64,000 nt of DNA from Lachnospiraceae bacterium C6A11 (lineage in GTDB: Bacteria; Bacillota; Clostridia; Lachnospirales; Lachnospiraceae). Both the position numbers and the translations under genes were made by a program. The notes beneath the pieces are model-generated. The model was not told where the DNA came from, searched no databases, and was given only the letters and a program-made list of their open reading frames with translations. Every line of letters begins with the position of its first letter. Position 1 is the stretch's first letter. Positions 41,746 through 51,696 of this stretch are shown here, one piece after another. The DNA is taken from positions 1 through 64,000 of the forward strand of contig JNKY01000010.1 of the NCBI GenBank assembly GCA_000702245.1. Direction: 5' to 3'.

Positions 41746-42498
41746 ATGAATAGTATGGTTAAGAAAGATAACAGGGGAGTAGGCGCAGTTATGACTCTGG
41801 TGTCGATACTGGCGCTTGTCTGGATCGTTGGATCGATAGTCCTGATGGTCTACAGCGGTAAGACCGGAAAGATATGGCTGCTGCTGATCTGCCTGGGACA
41901 GTTTTTCCTTATAATGGGTCTTGTGGCAATGTTTGCAGTGCTTCGCTCGACACAGAAGGATCTGTGGATAGATCTGGTATTTATTGCTGCCGGAATCGGC
42001 TGCCTGTATTATGGATTTATGGCTAAGTTCGCATCGGGCTTCAAATACAGTAAGATGGTTGATTTTGTACCGACCTTGATGGGAATAGTATTTTTCTCTC
42101 TTGGCTGCCTGATCCTCATGATGGAGGTAACCGAGAGAAACAGCCTGAAGAAGAATTGTACCTATGAGGTTGTTGGAAAGTGCGTTGGACGCGATCCTCG
42201 TGGTGGCGGAAGACGTCTGGTTTACAACCCGGTTTATGAGGTTGAGGTGGACGGAGTTTACTACACTCTCAATAAGAACATATTTTCAAGGGTAGATGTG
42301 CCGGCCGAGAACGAGGAGAGAAAGCTTCTTGTTAACAAGAGTGATATTGACCGCCTTCGCAACGAAGAGGGCGAGAGACTGATCGATAAATACATCGACC
42401 AGGGACCGGACGACGCAAACTTTAAGCTGACTCTTACGGTCTGGGGACTTATCGCCGTAGCAGGTGTCGGAATCATCATCGCTAGGATGTTTGTGTAA
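41746..42498 (+). CDS. Membrane protein with DUF3592-like soluble domain
   Basis: A 250-aa protein with four N-terminal membrane spans (about 12-35, 43-65, 72-92, 102-124), a soluble beta-rich domain (about 130-215, with PVYEVEVDGVYYTLN resembling DUF3592) and a final span (about 228-248). No function can be assigned. GGAGGG lies 6 nt before the ATG. It stands alone between the ACP operon and convergent GH94 gene, with its own terminator. Confidence 0.8.
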   Translation: MNSMVKKDNRGVGAVMTLVSILALVWIVGSIVLMVYSGKTGKIWLLLICLGQFFLIMGLVAMFAVLRSTQKDLWIDLVFIAAGIGCLYYGFMAKFASGFKYSKMVDFVPTLMGIVFFSLGCLILMMEVTERNSLKKNCTYEVVGKCVGRDPRGGGRRLVYNPVYEVEVDGVYYTLNKNIFSRVDVPAENEERKLLVNKSDIDRLRNEEGERLIDKYIDQGPDDANFKLTLTVWGLIAVAGVGIIIARMFV

Positions 42499-42529
42499 AG
42501 AAATAATAGTGAGTATAAACAGACAAGAG

Positions 42530-42556
42530 AGGCGTAATACAATACGCCTTTTTTGT
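42530..42556 (+). terminator. Terminator of the membrane protein gene
   Basis: Stem AGGCGTA / TACGCCT followed by a T7 run. Confidence 0.85.
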
Positions 42557-42569
42557 TTGCTGCATAATA

Positions 42570-42599
42570 AAACCGGCTATGGTTATCCATAGCCGGTTT
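42570..42599. terminator. Hairpin between convergent genes
   Basis: Perfect 13-bp stem AAACCGGCTATGG / CCATAGCCGGTTT, loop TTAT. It probably ends GH94 transcription from the minus strand. Confidence 0.75.
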
Positions 42600-42637
42600 A
42601 TATTGTTAACTAATGATCTATATCATTGATATATGTA

Positions 42638-45088
42638 TTAGCCAAGAACAACCTCAACCTTATGAGTTGCGCCATCACCAACTGTTGGGATAACGTTTCC
42701 TTCAACTGCCTTGCCATCGATTGTAAGAGACTTAACGCCCTTATTTACGTGGTTAGGATTTGAGATTGTGATCTCATATGTATCGCCACGGAACTGACGG
42801 ATAGCTGTGAATCCGTCCCAAGCTGATGGGATTGAAGGATCAACCTTAAGTCCGTTCCAGTCAGCTACGATACCGAGGATGTACTGGCTGATAGCTACGA
42901 AGTTCCATGCAGCAGTACCTGTAAGCCATGAGTTCTTAGCCTCGCCCATACGACCTGCATCCTTACCTGCGATCATCTGAGCATATACATATGGCTCTGT
43001 TCTATGAAGGTCTGAAATCTCCTCGTTGAATGCAGGAGCGATTCTGGAATACCAGTCAAATGCGAGATCACCCTTTCCTGCGTAAGCAGCAGCTGCAATC
43101 ATCCATGCATTGTTGTGGCAGAATACGCCGGCATTCTCCTTATATCCTGCAGGATATGTAGAGATCTCACCGTACTCGATGTAGTACTTAGTAAATGCTG
43201 GGTTGTTAAGAACGAGACCGTATTTGCATCCGAGACGCTCCTCAACAGCGTTAAGAACCTTCTCTGCATAGCCTTCTTCCTTACCGATATCTGACATGAT
43301 ACCGAAGCCCTGTGGCTCGATGAAGATCTTGCCTTCCTCGTTGTCCTTAGAACCAACCTTTCTTCCAAGATCATCATATGCTCTGAGGAACCACTCGCCG
43401 TCCCAACCTGCATCCATGATGTTCTTCTTCATCTTATCTATCTCAGCCTGAGCCTTAGCAGCCTCAGCCTCGTCGCCCTTGTATTTGCAAAGAGCAACAT
43501 ATTCAGGACCTGCATATGTGAAGAGAGTAGCAACAAATACTGACTCTGCAACATCTGAGAAGCCCTTGTCACCGTACTTAGGTGATGTATATGTCTGGAA
43601 GCTCTCACCAGGTGTATCTGACCAGCATGAAAGGTTCAGACAGTCGTTCCAGTCAGCTCTCATTGAAAGTGGAAGTCCGTGAGGGCCTACGCTTCCTGCA
43701 ACCTTGTAGAATGACTGATGTAAGTGATGCATCATTGACTGAGCCTTAGTCTCATCATTCTTGTAAGGTACGCTCTCGTCAAGGATTGAGTAATCGCCTG
43801 TTTCCTTGATGTAAGCTGCTGTAGAAAGGATCATCCAAAGTGGATCGTCTGAGAAGTTACCGCCGAGAGTATCGTTACCCTTCTTTGTAAGTGGCTGATA
43901 CTGATGGAAGCATCCGCCGTCCTCAAACTGTGTAGCTGCAAGGTCAAGTATTCTCTCACGAGCTCTCTCAGGAATCTGATGAACGAATCCGAGAAGATCC
44001 TGGTTAGAATCACGGAAGCCCATTCCACGTCCGATTCCTGACTCGAAGTAAGAAGCTGAACGTGACATATTGAATGTAACCATGCACTGATACTGGTTCC
44101 AGATATTAACCATACGGTCAACCTTTGAATCAGGAGTCTTAACTGTGTATTTGCCGAGAAGCTCATCCCACATCTTCTTGTTTGCTTCAAATGCGGCATC
44201 AACCTTCTCAACTGTATCGAACTGCTTGATCATCTCATAAGCCTTAGACTTATTCATAGAACCGTCAGCGTTCCACTTGTCAGCACCGTTCTCAACGTAA
44301 CCAAGGATAAATACAAGTTCCTTTGTATCGCCAGGAAGAAGATCAACCTTGATAGAATGAGAAGCGATTGGTGACCAGCCGTCTGCCTTAGAGTTCTTAG
44401 ACTGATCAGCAAATACAACCTCAGGCTTATCGAAACCGTTGTAGAGACCCATGAATGACTCTCTGTCGCAGTCATAGCCGTCGATATCTGAATTTACTGT
44501 ATAGAATGCGAAGTGATCACGACGCTCCTTGTACTCTGTCTTGTGGAAGAGTGTAGAGCCCTCAACTTCAACTTCACCTGTGTTGAAGTTTCTCTGGAAG
44601 TTGTGCTCATCATCCTCTGCATTCCAGAGACACCACTCAAGGAATGAGAAGAGTGTGAATGACTTCTTTGTTGTTCCTTCGTTCTTAAGGATAACCTTCT
44701 GGATCTCTCCGTTGTAGCCCTGAGGTACGAGGAATGTAACCTCTGCCTTAAGTTCATTTTTCTTACCTGTGATGATGGTATAACCCATACCGTGACGGCA
44801 CTGATAGAAATCAAGCTCTGTCTTAACAGGAGACCAGCCCGGATTCCAAACTACGCCATCATCGTTGATGTAGAAATAACGTCCGCCGAGATCTACAGGA
44901 ACGTTGTTATAACGATAACGTGTGATACGTCTAAGTCTGGCATCTTTGTAGAAATGATATCCTCCTGCTGTATTTGAAATAAGTGAGAAGAAACTCTCTG
45001 TACCGAGGTAGTTGATCCATGGGTATGGAGTTCTTGGGGAGGTGATGACGTACTCCTTCTGAACGTCATCAAAGTATCCGAATTTCAT
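42638..45088 (-). CDS. Cellobiose phosphorylase (GH94)
   Basis: An 816-aa inverting phosphorylase that splits cellobiose with phosphate into alpha-glucose-1-phosphate and glucose, saving ATP during cellulose use. [15 protein letters not shown] and [10 protein letters not shown] are typical of cellobiose phosphorylases within GH94. [14 protein letters not shown] and [11 protein letters not shown] (the likely general-acid Asp) form the active site, and [16 protein letters not shown] follows. There is no signal peptide, so it acts on imported cellobiose. AAGGAAGG precedes the ATG. A cre-like operator lies upstream. The aldose epimerase gene next door has its own terminator. Confidence 0.94.
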   Translation of the reverse strand: MKFGYFDDVQKEYVITSPRTPYPWINYLGTESFFSLISNTAGGYHFYKDARLRRITRYRYNNVPVDLGGRYFYINDDGVVWNPGWSPVKTELDFYQCRHGMGYTIITGKKNELKAEVTFLVPQGYNGEIQKVILKNEGTTKKSFTLFSFLEWCLWNAEDDEHNFQRNFNTGEVEVEGSTLFHKTEYKERRDHFAFYTVNSDIDGYDCDRESFMGLYNGFDKPEVVFADQSKNSKADGWSPIASHSIKVDLLPGDTKELVFILGYVENGADKWNADGSMNKSKAYEMIKQFDTVEKVDAAFEANKKMWDELLGKYTVKTPDSKVDRMVNIWNQYQCMVTFNMSRSASYFESGIGRGMGFRDSNQDLLGFVHQIPERARERILDLAATQFEDGGCFHQYQPLTKKGNDTLGGNFSDDPLWMILSTAAYIKETGDYSILDESVPYKNDETKAQSMMHHLHQSFYKVAGSVGPHGLPLSMRADWNDCLNLSCWSDTPGESFQTYTSPKYGDKGFSDVAESVFVATLFTYAGPEYVALCKYKGDEAEAAKAQAEIDKMKKNIMDAGWDGEWFLRAYDDLGRKVGSKDNEEGKIFIEPQGFGIMSDIGKEEGYAEKVLNAVEERLGCKYGLVLNNPAFTKYYIEYGEISTYPAGYKENAGVFCHNNAWMIAAAAYAGKGDLAFDWYSRIAPAFNEEISDLHRTEPYVYAQMIAGKDAGRMGEAKNSWLTGTAAWNFVAISQYILGIVADWNGLKVDPSIPSAWDGFTAIRQFRGDTYEITISNPNHVNKGVKSLTIDGKAVEGNVIPTVGDGATHKVEVVLG

Positions 45089-45151
45089 TGGTTAAATACC
45101 TTCCTTTCCTTATATGATTTTGTGATAAATGATTTCCGCATAATCACAAAC

Positions 45152-45180
45152 ATTATATAATAAAATGCCCTAAAAAACAA
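45152..45180 (-). promoter_or_regulatory. Promoter of the GH94 gene
   Basis: Minus-strand TTGTTT, 17 nt, TATAAT; the ATG lies about 65 nt downstream. Confidence 0.65.
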
Positions 45181-45210
45181 TGAAAATTGTGTGATAAAAA
45201 GGATTATTTG

Positions 45211-45224
45211 CGCAAACGGTTGCA
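45211..45224 (-). promoter_or_regulatory. cre-like / LacI-family operator
   Basis: TGCAACCGTTTGCG on the minus strand fits the catabolite-response consensus TGNAANCGNTNNCA at all but the final base. It lies about 30 nt upstream of the GH94 -35 box, so it could be a CcpA site or the operator of a local LacI-type regulator. Confidence 0.5.
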
Positions 45225-45253
45225 ACTGCGGGCTTTGGTTGAAAGCATAATAA

Positions 45254-45285
45254 AAAGCCATGAAAGAGTTATCCTTCATGGCTTT
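45254..45285 (-). terminator. Terminator of the aldose epimerase gene
   Basis: Stem AAAGCCATGAA / TTCATGGCTTT with a T-run on the minus strand. Confidence 0.8.
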
Positions 45286-45341
45286 ATTTTATCCTGTTTG
45301 TTATAAATATCCTGTTTCAGACCGGAGACTGTGGCGCTGAT

Positions 45342-46343
45342 CTATGCGCTGTAAATCTTCTCTGTAACAGTCTTTGATTCGCCCGGTGCAAGCTCCATAT
45401 AGCCTGACTCAGACTGAGAAAGCGGAAGGTTTGGAGCATCGATGATCCAGCTCATCGGCTCAGGACAGAAGTAGCCCTTGTCGCCGTGGTCGTTCCAGAT
45501 GATCCAGAACTTGAAGTCCTTGCAAACCTCGTAACGGATCTGCTTATTTGTGGCGGTATCTGTTGCGACAATTCCGTAGAAAGGCTTTCCGTCAACACTG
45601 CCTTCCTCCATGAAATACATATCATTGTCGATATCCATTCCGACAGGGATGGTCGAACCTGAAAGATAATTCTTGTCGTAATTGTTCAGAGGCTTGAAAT
45701 CGCAGGTCGGGATGCACTGTGCGTTCAGCTCAACCTTATCTCCGATAGGAACATAGAGGCGAACGTCCTCAGCCTTGCCGCCCTCAATGAAAGGTCCCTT
45801 CATGGCTGTATGATTGCAAACGCCGTAAGGAAGCTGTCTGTCTGAAAGGTTGGTCATGGTGAAGCTGTAAGCCATTCCTTCGTCAGAAAGTGTGAAGGTG
45901 TATTCAGCCTTGAAGCTTACCGGGAAGGTCGTGAAGAACGGATCCTTCTCGTCATATATGTATTCGGTCTTAGCGATAGCTGCTGTATCTGTTGTCTCGG
46001 CTGCGACGATCTTATGCTCTCTCAGGTGAAGGAAGCCGTGAAGATGGTTGCCGAGAGGATCGTTGCAAGGGAACTGATAGGTGTAGTCGGAAACCTTCAG
46101 AACTCCGCCTGCAAGACGGTTAGGAAGGTAGAGGGTCGGGAAACCGTAAACCTCTGCGTTCTTCTTATAATCATCTGCTGTGAAGTCAGGATTGTTTCTG
46201 AAGAAATCAATCTTATTCTCAGTGTCCTGCATCCTCATGATGTTGCTGCCATTAAATGCTGCTATAACAGCTGTGTATTTTCCACAGACAAGTTCAACTG
46301 TTTCCTTGCCGCAGAAATCCTTAATTGTGGATGAAATACTCAT
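45342..46343 (-). CDS. Aldose 1-epimerase (mutarotase) family protein
   Basis: A 333-aa beta-sandwich galactose-mutarotase-fold protein that interconverts sugar anomers. GNHLHGFLH (about 98-106) supplies a candidate catalytic His, a second His may be in VCNHTAMKG, and the Glu near the end is in GYMELAPGES. GGAGGA precedes ATG with a 9-10 nt gap. Adjacent to cellobiose phosphorylase, it would supply the glucose or cellobiose anomer that the phosphorylase or a kinase requires. It is transcribed separately, judging from the terminator between the two genes. Confidence 0.87.
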   Translation of the reverse strand: MSISSTIKDFCGKETVELVCGKYTAVIAAFNGSNIMRMQDTENKIDFFRNNPDFTADDYKKNAEVYGFPTLYLPNRLAGGVLKVSDYTYQFPCNDPLGNHLHGFLHLREHKIVAAETTDTAAIAKTEYIYDEKDPFFTTFPVSFKAEYTFTLSDEGMAYSFTMTNLSDRQLPYGVCNHTAMKGPFIEGGKAEDVRLYVPIGDKVELNAQCIPTCDFKPLNNYDKNYLSGSTIPVGMDIDNDMYFMEEGSVDGKPFYGIVATDTATNKQIRYEVCKDFKFWIIWNDHGDKGYFCPEPMSWIIDAPNLPLSQSESGYMELAPGESKTVTEKIYSA

Positions 46344-46582
46344 TTGCTAAGATCCTCCGTACTTATTATAATTACGATGCACCGCAAAACCTAATGTATG
46401 TGCGGCTTTTCGTTTTTTTATCGCCGCATTCAACTATACCATAATATGTGATATATCGTCTATTATTTTTTGTGGTAAAGTGCCGGATTTCGGAAAGAAA
46501 GTCACCTGCGAAAATACAAGAATTTGCATTTATGGTTATAATCGTTTATAATGCCTGCAGATTGTTTCGGCATGGAGGATGC

Positions 46583-47632
46583 ATGGACGAGAAGAACCGT
46601 ACAGATACGGACAAGAAAATGAATAAAGAAAACTCTCCAACAGATTATGCATCAGAACGTGAAAGACTTCGTGAGAAATACAGTGGATCGGGAACCAAGA
46701 AGCCGGCAAAGAAGCCAAAGAAGTCGAAGAAGGTAACGCCTTCAACGATACTTCTTATGGTGTCTCTGCTGCTTGTGGTTTTGCTTATTGTGCTTCTCTT
46801 TATCATGCTGGGACATATCGAAGACGCCGGCTACGAGAAGAAGTCGGAGGAAGATAACACTTCTGACACGCAGGTGATAAGCAGTATGGTGGACACCGCA
46901 ACGGAAGAGGAAAGCACAGCTTCTTCAAGGGAGAATACCTACATCCCTAACGATGCATCTGCGGATGAGATCATCTACGCCAACTCGCATATGGGCGAGA
47001 CCTGGTACAACATGGATAAATACAGTGCGCTCTGCAAAGATGTTGACGACACGTATTTTGAAGATGTATGCTTCATAGGCGATTCGAGAACGAAGGGCCT
47101 GCTGGAATATTCGGTGCTTCCGAGGTGGCACGGCTTCTACAAGATCGGTTCGACTGCGGCGGCAGCCTGCATGGAAAGAGAGTACACGCTGGACGGCAGC
47201 AGCTACACAAACATCCTGAATATAATCGAGGGGGTGGATTATGATATCTACTACGTCGGTTACGGGACGAATGAGCTGGGCTACGGCGATGCCGATAAGT
47301 TTATCGAGGAGCTGAAGGTGGTTATCGATAAGATCCGCGAATGTCATCCGGACGCCATCATCTACGTTGAAAATGTGCTCCCGATGGGCCAGAGCTTTTC
47401 GGACAACAATCCGGGCTTTTCAAATTACAGAGCTTGGAAATACAATGAAGCGCTGAGAAAGATGTGTCAGGAATATGGCGACCTTATCTATCTGGATATC
47501 GCATCGTGCATGAAGGACCCTGAGACAGGGGCGGCAATTAATGAATATATAGGCGACGGACTGCATTACACGCCGGATGGCTGTAAGAAGATCATGGAGT
47601 TTATCCGTGGCGCGGTTGTCGAGAAAAAATAG
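46583..47632 (+). CDS. Membrane-anchored SGNH/GDSL hydrolase
   Basis: A 349-aa protein with a basic cytoplasmic N-terminus (KKPAKKPKKSKK), a single span (about 53-77) and an extracellular SGNH esterase domain. The nucleophile Ser is in FIGDSRTKG (about residue 162), block III is GTNELG, and the catalytic Asp-His pair is DGLHYTPDG near the C-terminus. Family members deacylate or acylate cell-wall or capsule glycans. TGGAGGA lies before the ATG at 46583; the open frame continues back to 46448 but crosses promoter-like TATAAT boxes. The DUF4358 lipoprotein follows 21 nt later in the same operon. Confidence 0.88.
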   Translation: MDEKNRTDTDKKMNKENSPTDYASERERLREKYSGSGTKKPAKKPKKSKKVTPSTILLMVSLLLVVLLIVLLFIMLGHIEDAGYEKKSEEDNTSDTQVISSMVDTATEEESTASSRENTYIPNDASADEIIYANSHMGETWYNMDKYSALCKDVDDTYFEDVCFIGDSRTKGLLEYSVLPRWHGFYKIGSTAAAACMEREYTLDGSSYTNILNIIEGVDYDIYYVGYGTNELGYGDADKFIEELKVVIDKIRECHPDAIIYVENVLPMGQSFSDNNPGFSNYRAWKYNEALRKMCQEYGDLIYLDIASCMKDPETGAAINEYIGDGLHYTPDGCKKIMEFIRGAVVEKK

Positions 47633-47653
47633 AATGAAAGAAGGAAGTATAAA

Positions 47654-48172
47654 ATGAAGAAGAAAATAGCACTCGCACTTACACTTGTAATATGTATGGC
47701 AGGACTTGCAGCCTGCGGAGATAAGAAGGACGACAAGAAGTCGGACAACGCTAAGACAGAAAGCACTACACAGGAGGAACAGAAGGATTTCGAATGCTCT
47801 GAGCTTGCAGATAAGCTTAAGGCAGAAGGCAGCTTCACAGACCTTCAGGCACTCGACAGCAAGATCGCAGTTGAGAGACTTTACGGACTTGATCCTGAGC
47901 AGATTGAGGCGTCAGCTTTCTATTCAAATTCAAACGCTACTGCAGAGGATGTTGCAGTCATCAAGGTTAAGGACGAGTCCTACGCTTCAACTGTAAAGAA
48001 GGCCTTCGAGGATAGAGTTGCAGAGCAGACCGCTTCCTTCAAGGATTACAACGCAGCTGAAGTTCCAAAACTTGAAGACGCCGTTATCAAAACCAGCGGA
48101 AAGTACGTCGTACTCGTTGTTTCCGGCGACAGCGCAAAAGCAAAAGACATCATTTCAGGATATATAAAATAG
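47654..48172 (+). CDS. DUF4358 domain lipoprotein
   Basis: A 172-aa surface lipoprotein with Cys21 in the lipobox (GLAACGD), a charged linker, then DUF4358 (about 50-170, with ALDSKIAVERLYGLDPEQIE and SYASTVKKAFEDRVAEQ). In Lachnospiraceae this domain commonly follows membrane hydrolase or acyltransferase genes; its function is unknown. AAGGAAG precedes ATG. Cotranscribed with the SGNH hydrolase, so a role in cell-surface modification is plausible. Confidence 0.9.
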   Translation: MKKKIALALTLVICMAGLAACGDKKDDKKSDNAKTESTTQEEQKDFECSELADKLKAEGSFTDLQALDSKIAVERLYGLDPEQIEASAFYSNSNATAEDVAVIKVKDESYASTVKKAFEDRVAEQTASFKDYNAAEVPKLEDAVIKTSGKYVVLVVSGDSAKAKDIISGYIK

Positions 48173-48213
48173 TGATCCGATAAGTAGACGGATTAATATG
48201 GTGTAGATAAAAC

Positions 48214-48242
48214 CGGGTGTGAAACAAATTGTTTCACACCCG
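48214..48242. terminator. Bidirectional terminator
   Basis: Stem CGGGTGTGAAAC / GTTTCACACCCG, T-rich on both sides. It serves the DUF4358 gene (+) and the HIT gene (-). Confidence 0.8.
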
Positions 48243-48272
48243 CTATTTTCTGAGTATCGATATAAGAATTGC

Positions 48273-48692
48273 TTAAGAAATATTTGAAGCAAGAGATGCG
48301 GCGATTTTAACCTGCTCATCTGCATCGGTTTCGTTCTGCGGCCATCCGATGCCAACGTTATCATCGTTGAAACGAGGGATCGCATGCACATGCAGGTGAA
48401 ATACTGTCTGTCCTGCAGCCGGCTCGTTGTTCTGAACTATATTTACACCGTCGCAGTTGAAGGTCTTCTTCATGGCTGCAGCAACCTTCTTTGCGAGAGG
48501 AAGGATCTTCGCAAGAGTCTCATCCTCAGCAGTGTAAAGGTTCTCGAAATGCTGCTTTGGCAGGATCAGAGAGTGTCCCTTAGCAGCCGGTGCTGCGTCA
48601 AGGATTACTCTGAAGTCGTCATCCTCATATACTGTATTTGTCGGAAATACTCCGTTTGCAAGCTTGCAGAATATGCAATCATCTTTGATCAT
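48273..48692 (-). CDS. HIT family nucleotide hydrolase/transferase
   Basis: A 139-aa histidine-triad protein. DCIFCKLANG opens it with the family cysteines, and the triad HLHVHAIPR (about 93-101) provides the nucleophilic His. Bacterial members hydrolyse nucleoside phosphoramidates or AMP-lysine and dinucleoside polyphosphates. Start: ATG at 48692, with GGGAGGT about 10 nt upstream; an in-frame upstream ATG overlaps the ribosome site. Monocistronic. Confidence 0.94.
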   Translation of the reverse strand: MIKDDCIFCKLANGVFPTNTVYEDDDFRVILDAAPAAKGHSLILPKQHFENLYTAEDETLAKILPLAKKVAAAMKKTFNCDGVNIVQNNEPAAGQTVFHLHVHAIPRFNDDNVGIGWPQNETDADEQVKIAASLASNIS

Positions 48693-48809
48693 TTTCGGTA
48701 TACCTCCCATTGTGTTTTAAATTCTGATCGTGCATGATCGGATATTGATCCGGATCATCCTGGAACAATTATAGCATTATTATGGCGCAATGAAAAGATA
48801 CGAAACAGG

Positions 48810-48840
48810 CATCTCCGGAGTTCAGCCGGAGATGTTTTTA
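48810..48840 (+). terminator. Hairpin with T-run in the HIT upstream region
   Basis: Stem CATCTCCGG / CCGGAGATG then TTTTTA on the + strand, although both flanking genes run on the minus strand. It might end an antisense or read-through transcript. Confidence 0.55.
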
Positions 48841-48846
48841 TGCAAC

Positions 48847-48875
48847 AAAAAACTGCGGACGATGAACATCCGCAG
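48847..48875 (-). terminator. Terminator of the ABC-2 operon
   Basis: Minus strand: CTGCGGA / TCCGCAG stem followed by TTTTTTG, directly after the last permease gene. Confidence 0.88.
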
Positions 48876-48887
48876 CTTAAAGGAGGT

Positions 48888-49691
48888 TTATGATCCGGTT
48901 CCGTTGTATTTCATCGCGCCGTACATCCAGAACTTGTAGCTGACAAAGAAGAAGAGTACGCCGACCAGCGGTGACAGCCATGAAAGGACAGGGACCGCAT
49001 CCGGACGAAGTACAACAAGGCTTGGATAGTAAGCGATGAAGGCTATAGGCATAACGAAGGTGAAGATGAACTTAAACACCGGGCTGAAGATCGTAACAGG
49101 ATACTTTGCGTAATCCTTGAAACGGAATACCAGATCCAGAACGTAGAAGGAGTTTTGGATCCAGAAGCAGGTGGCTGCTGCGGCATTCTGAAGAGCAATC
49201 ATTATGAGTGATGCGGTGATCATAAATACTATCAACTTCAGCAGAACCAGCGGTGTAAATGCAAGCCCTATCTTGCCCCACGAGATTGCTATGGTCACTA
49301 TACCGAAGGCGAGCTGACCAAGGCCCTTGATATCAAATACCTCCGACTGATAATAGAAGAACAGGTTGATCGGACGGAAACAGTATTTGATAAAGTCGCC
49401 GTTATAAACATTGATACGGAGACTCCAGTTGTTGTCGAACAGACACTGCACAGGAGTCAGGGAGATGAGCGAAAAGCCGTACAGGAACAGTATTTCGTGA
49501 TAGCTCCAGCCGTTGATTGAAGGGAAGTTGCGAAACAGTATCCAGAAGCTTATGAAGCCGGCTACGTTTGTTGCGATCATTCCGATGGTGGAGATGATGA
49601 AGTCTGCGCGGTAGCTCATCTTGCTCTTTAAGTCCTGAGCCAGTATTTTAAAATATAATCTTGTATAGAATCTTAATCCTCTTCTTTTCAT
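48888..49691 (-). CDS. ABC-2 permease (PF06182-like), second subunit
   Basis: A 267-aa membrane protein with six predicted spans and no large extracellular domain. RADFIISTIGMIATNVAGFISFWILF and IKYCFRPINLFFYYQS match the ABC2_membrane_6 family. GGAGG lies 5 nt before the ATG at 49691; the open frame extends upstream into the previous permease gene. Only one base separates it from that gene. Third gene of an ATPase-permease-permease operon; substrate unknown. Confidence 0.88.
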   Translation of the reverse strand: MKRRGLRFYTRLYFKILAQDLKSKMSYRADFIISTIGMIATNVAGFISFWILFRNFPSINGWSYHEILFLYGFSLISLTPVQCLFDNNWSLRINVYNGDFIKYCFRPINLFFYYQSEVFDIKGLGQLAFGIVTIAISWGKIGLAFTPLVLLKLIVFMITASLIMIALQNAAAATCFWIQNSFYVLDLVFRFKDYAKYPVTIFSPVFKFIFTFVMPIAFIAYYPSLVVLRPDAVPVLSWLSPLVGVLFFFVSYKFWMYGAMKYNGTGS

Positions 49692-49692
49692 A

Positions 49693-50496
49693 TCAGCCTC
49701 CGTTGACAGTGATCTGTCTGAGCGAGTATTTCCAGAAAACCTTGCTGACAAGCATCATTATGATGCACCACATCAGGGAGATTCCGAGAGTACCCAGAGT
49801 TTCCTGAGTATTTGGATTCTTATCCAGAAGAAGTGACAGCGGTGTGTTGTAGATCGACTGGAATGGCATGTAATAGATGACGGTTTTGAAGGCCTTCGGG
49901 AAGAATGCGATCGGTATGGTCGCGCCCGAGAGGAGAAGAACTATCACCTGCTTCATGATATTTATGCCCCAGATCGATTGGGTGTAGAGGCAGATCGTAC
50001 CGACGATAAAATCGATGCTGTAGTTTATCGATACGGCCATGACAACTGCCAGTATAAAATACAGTATATTTATGCCGAAATGTATCTCGCCGTGGGTTAC
50101 TATCGCAACTGCGATGAAGGTCGGAAGGAAGGTCAGGAAGAATTGTGTTACAAAGGTTCCTGAGTATGACCAGAACAGGTATTTCCGGTATTCCATCGGC
50201 TTTATAAGGTCGAGAACGATCTTGCCGGACTGGATGTTTCGTCCGATCTCCCAGACGGTATACATTTCCATGAAATTGAACAGCGCGGTGGCGAGTACGA
50301 GGTAGATCAACGTGTCCGAGAAGGTCATGCCGTTGACCACGTCCGTGCCTGCAGATCTGTAGATCGCCTTCCACAGGAAATAGATGACTATAAGGTAGAG
50401 GATATTTCCTATTACCATAACTATAAAGGAAAGGCGGAACTGCAGGGCTTCTATGATGCCTGCGCGGGTAAGTGTGAGATATTTTTTTGCTTTCAC
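49693..50496 (-). CDS. ABC-2 permease (PF06182-like), first subunit
   Basis: A 267-aa membrane protein with six predicted spans, similar in plan to its neighbour (SGKIVLDLIKPMEYRKYLFW corresponds to the K-Y-C-F-R-P-I-N region there). It starts at GTG, overlapping the TGA of the ATPase gene by 4 nt, so translation is coupled. The two permeases probably form a heterodimer driven by the ATPase encoded upstream. Confidence 0.88.
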   Translation of the reverse strand: MKAKKYLTLTRAGIIEALQFRLSFIVMVIGNILYLIVIYFLWKAIYRSAGTDVVNGMTFSDTLIYLVLATALFNFMEMYTVWEIGRNIQSGKIVLDLIKPMEYRKYLFWSYSGTFVTQFFLTFLPTFIAVAIVTHGEIHFGINILYFILAVVMAVSINYSIDFIVGTICLYTQSIWGINIMKQVIVLLLSGATIPIAFFPKAFKTVIYYMPFQSIYNTPLSLLLDKNPNTQETLGTLGISLMWCIIMMLVSKVFWKYSLRQITVNGG

Positions 50497-51494
50497 CTTA
50501 CACCCTCCTCATATATCTTCTTGATGACCTCCTCTGAGGAGATCTCTTCAAGCTTCATGTCTCTGATGTCATATTCTTTCTGAAGCTGGCCGAGAACGTC
50601 GATGACTTTGGCCTTGTCCTCGTCAACGAGAACGGAGATCCACTCGTCGTCCGAGCTTACGGAAAACTCAGGAAGTTCCTTGCCGATTGCTTCAGCGCTT
50701 GACTTAAGGTCGCCGGAAACTCTGACCTTAAGCGTACGGTAAGATCCGAAGAAGCTCTTCAGGTGCTCTATGTCGTTGTCGTAGAGCATCTTACCTTTAT
50801 CGATGATTACGATACGCTCACAGAGAGCATCTACGTCGCCCATATCGTGTGTTGTCAGGATGACCGTTGTGTGCTTTTCCTTGTTGAGCGCATGGATGAG
50901 TGTACGTATCTTCGCCTTCATGGATACGTCGAGACCGATGGTCGGCTCGTCCAGGAAAACGATCTTTGGATTGTGCAGGAAGGCAGCGAGGATATCACTA
51001 AGTGTACGTTGTCCGAGTGACATCTGACGTACCGGCTTGTGGAGCAGCGGCTCGATGTCTACGAGTGACTGGTAAAACTCCAGCAGATCCTTGTAATCCT
51101 TGTCCGGAATCTGGTAGATATCCTTCAGAAGCTTGAAGGACTCGACGAGGGGCAGTGCCCACCAGAGCTGCGAACGCTGGCCAAATACAACGCCAATCTT
51201 CTGTGCGTTCTTCGAGCGGTTCTTATAAGGAGTAACTCCGTCGACAAGTATTTCGCCGGTTGTCGGTTCGAGTACGCCGGTCATCATCTTGATAGTTGTT
51301 GACTTACCTGCACCATTCGGTCCGAGGTAGCCGACCATCTCGCCCTGCTCGATATTCATGGAAATATTATCGACAGCGCGGACTATCTTGTAATCTCTCG
51401 AGAAGAGATCCTTAAGGCTTCCCTTTAAGCCTTCGTGCCTGTTCAGGACTTTGAATTCTTTTGTAATGTTTTTGATCTCAATAATTGGTGCCAT
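50493..51494 (-). CDS. ABC transporter ATP-binding protein (ABC-2 export)
   Basis: A 333-aa ATPase. Walker A is GPNGAGKST, the Q-loop is in VVFGQRSQLWW, the signature is the variant MSLGQRT, Walker B is IVFLDEPTIGLD, and TTHDMGD provides the H-loop. The long N-terminal region with DLFSRDYKIVRAVDN is typical of the DUF-type ABC-2 group paired with PF06182 permeases. A small regulatory domain follows after about 240. Promoter region is shared with the divergent AraC gene. Confidence 0.93.
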   Translation of the reverse strand: MAPIIEIKNITKEFKVLNRHEGLKGSLKDLFSRDYKIVRAVDNISMNIEQGEMVGYLGPNGAGKSTTIKMMTGVLEPTTGEILVDGVTPYKNRSKNAQKIGVVFGQRSQLWWALPLVESFKLLKDIYQIPDKDYKDLLEFYQSLVDIEPLLHKPVRQMSLGQRTLSDILAAFLHNPKIVFLDEPTIGLDVSMKAKIRTLIHALNKEKHTTVILTTHDMGDVDALCERIVIIDKGKMLYDNDIEHLKSFFGSYRTLKVRVSGDLKSSAEAIGKELPEFSVSSDDEWISVLVDEDKAKVIDVLGQLQKEYDIRDMKLEEISSEEVIKKIYEEGVR

Positions 51495-51696
51495 TCTTTT
51501 AACCTCATATCTGGGACCTGTCGGTCCGAATAAGTAGAATAAGTATTTTGTGTAAAATAATACTTGTTTTCTTTGCTGTTTATAAGTATATTGTATTTAG
51601 GTGAAGAAAAACAGTATATCTGTAGTATAAAATCATAACTATTTTACATGCTTACGGAATATTGTTATAGTTTTTGGAAAGGAGGGAAATATCGTT
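51495..51696. other. Divergent promoter region between ABC-2 operon and AraC gene
   Basis: 202 nt, AT-rich. It contains GGACC/GGTCC (about 51520-51533) in the ABC leader and AAGTATT/AATACTT (51541-51565), a possible operator. No further gene. Confidence 0.5.
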
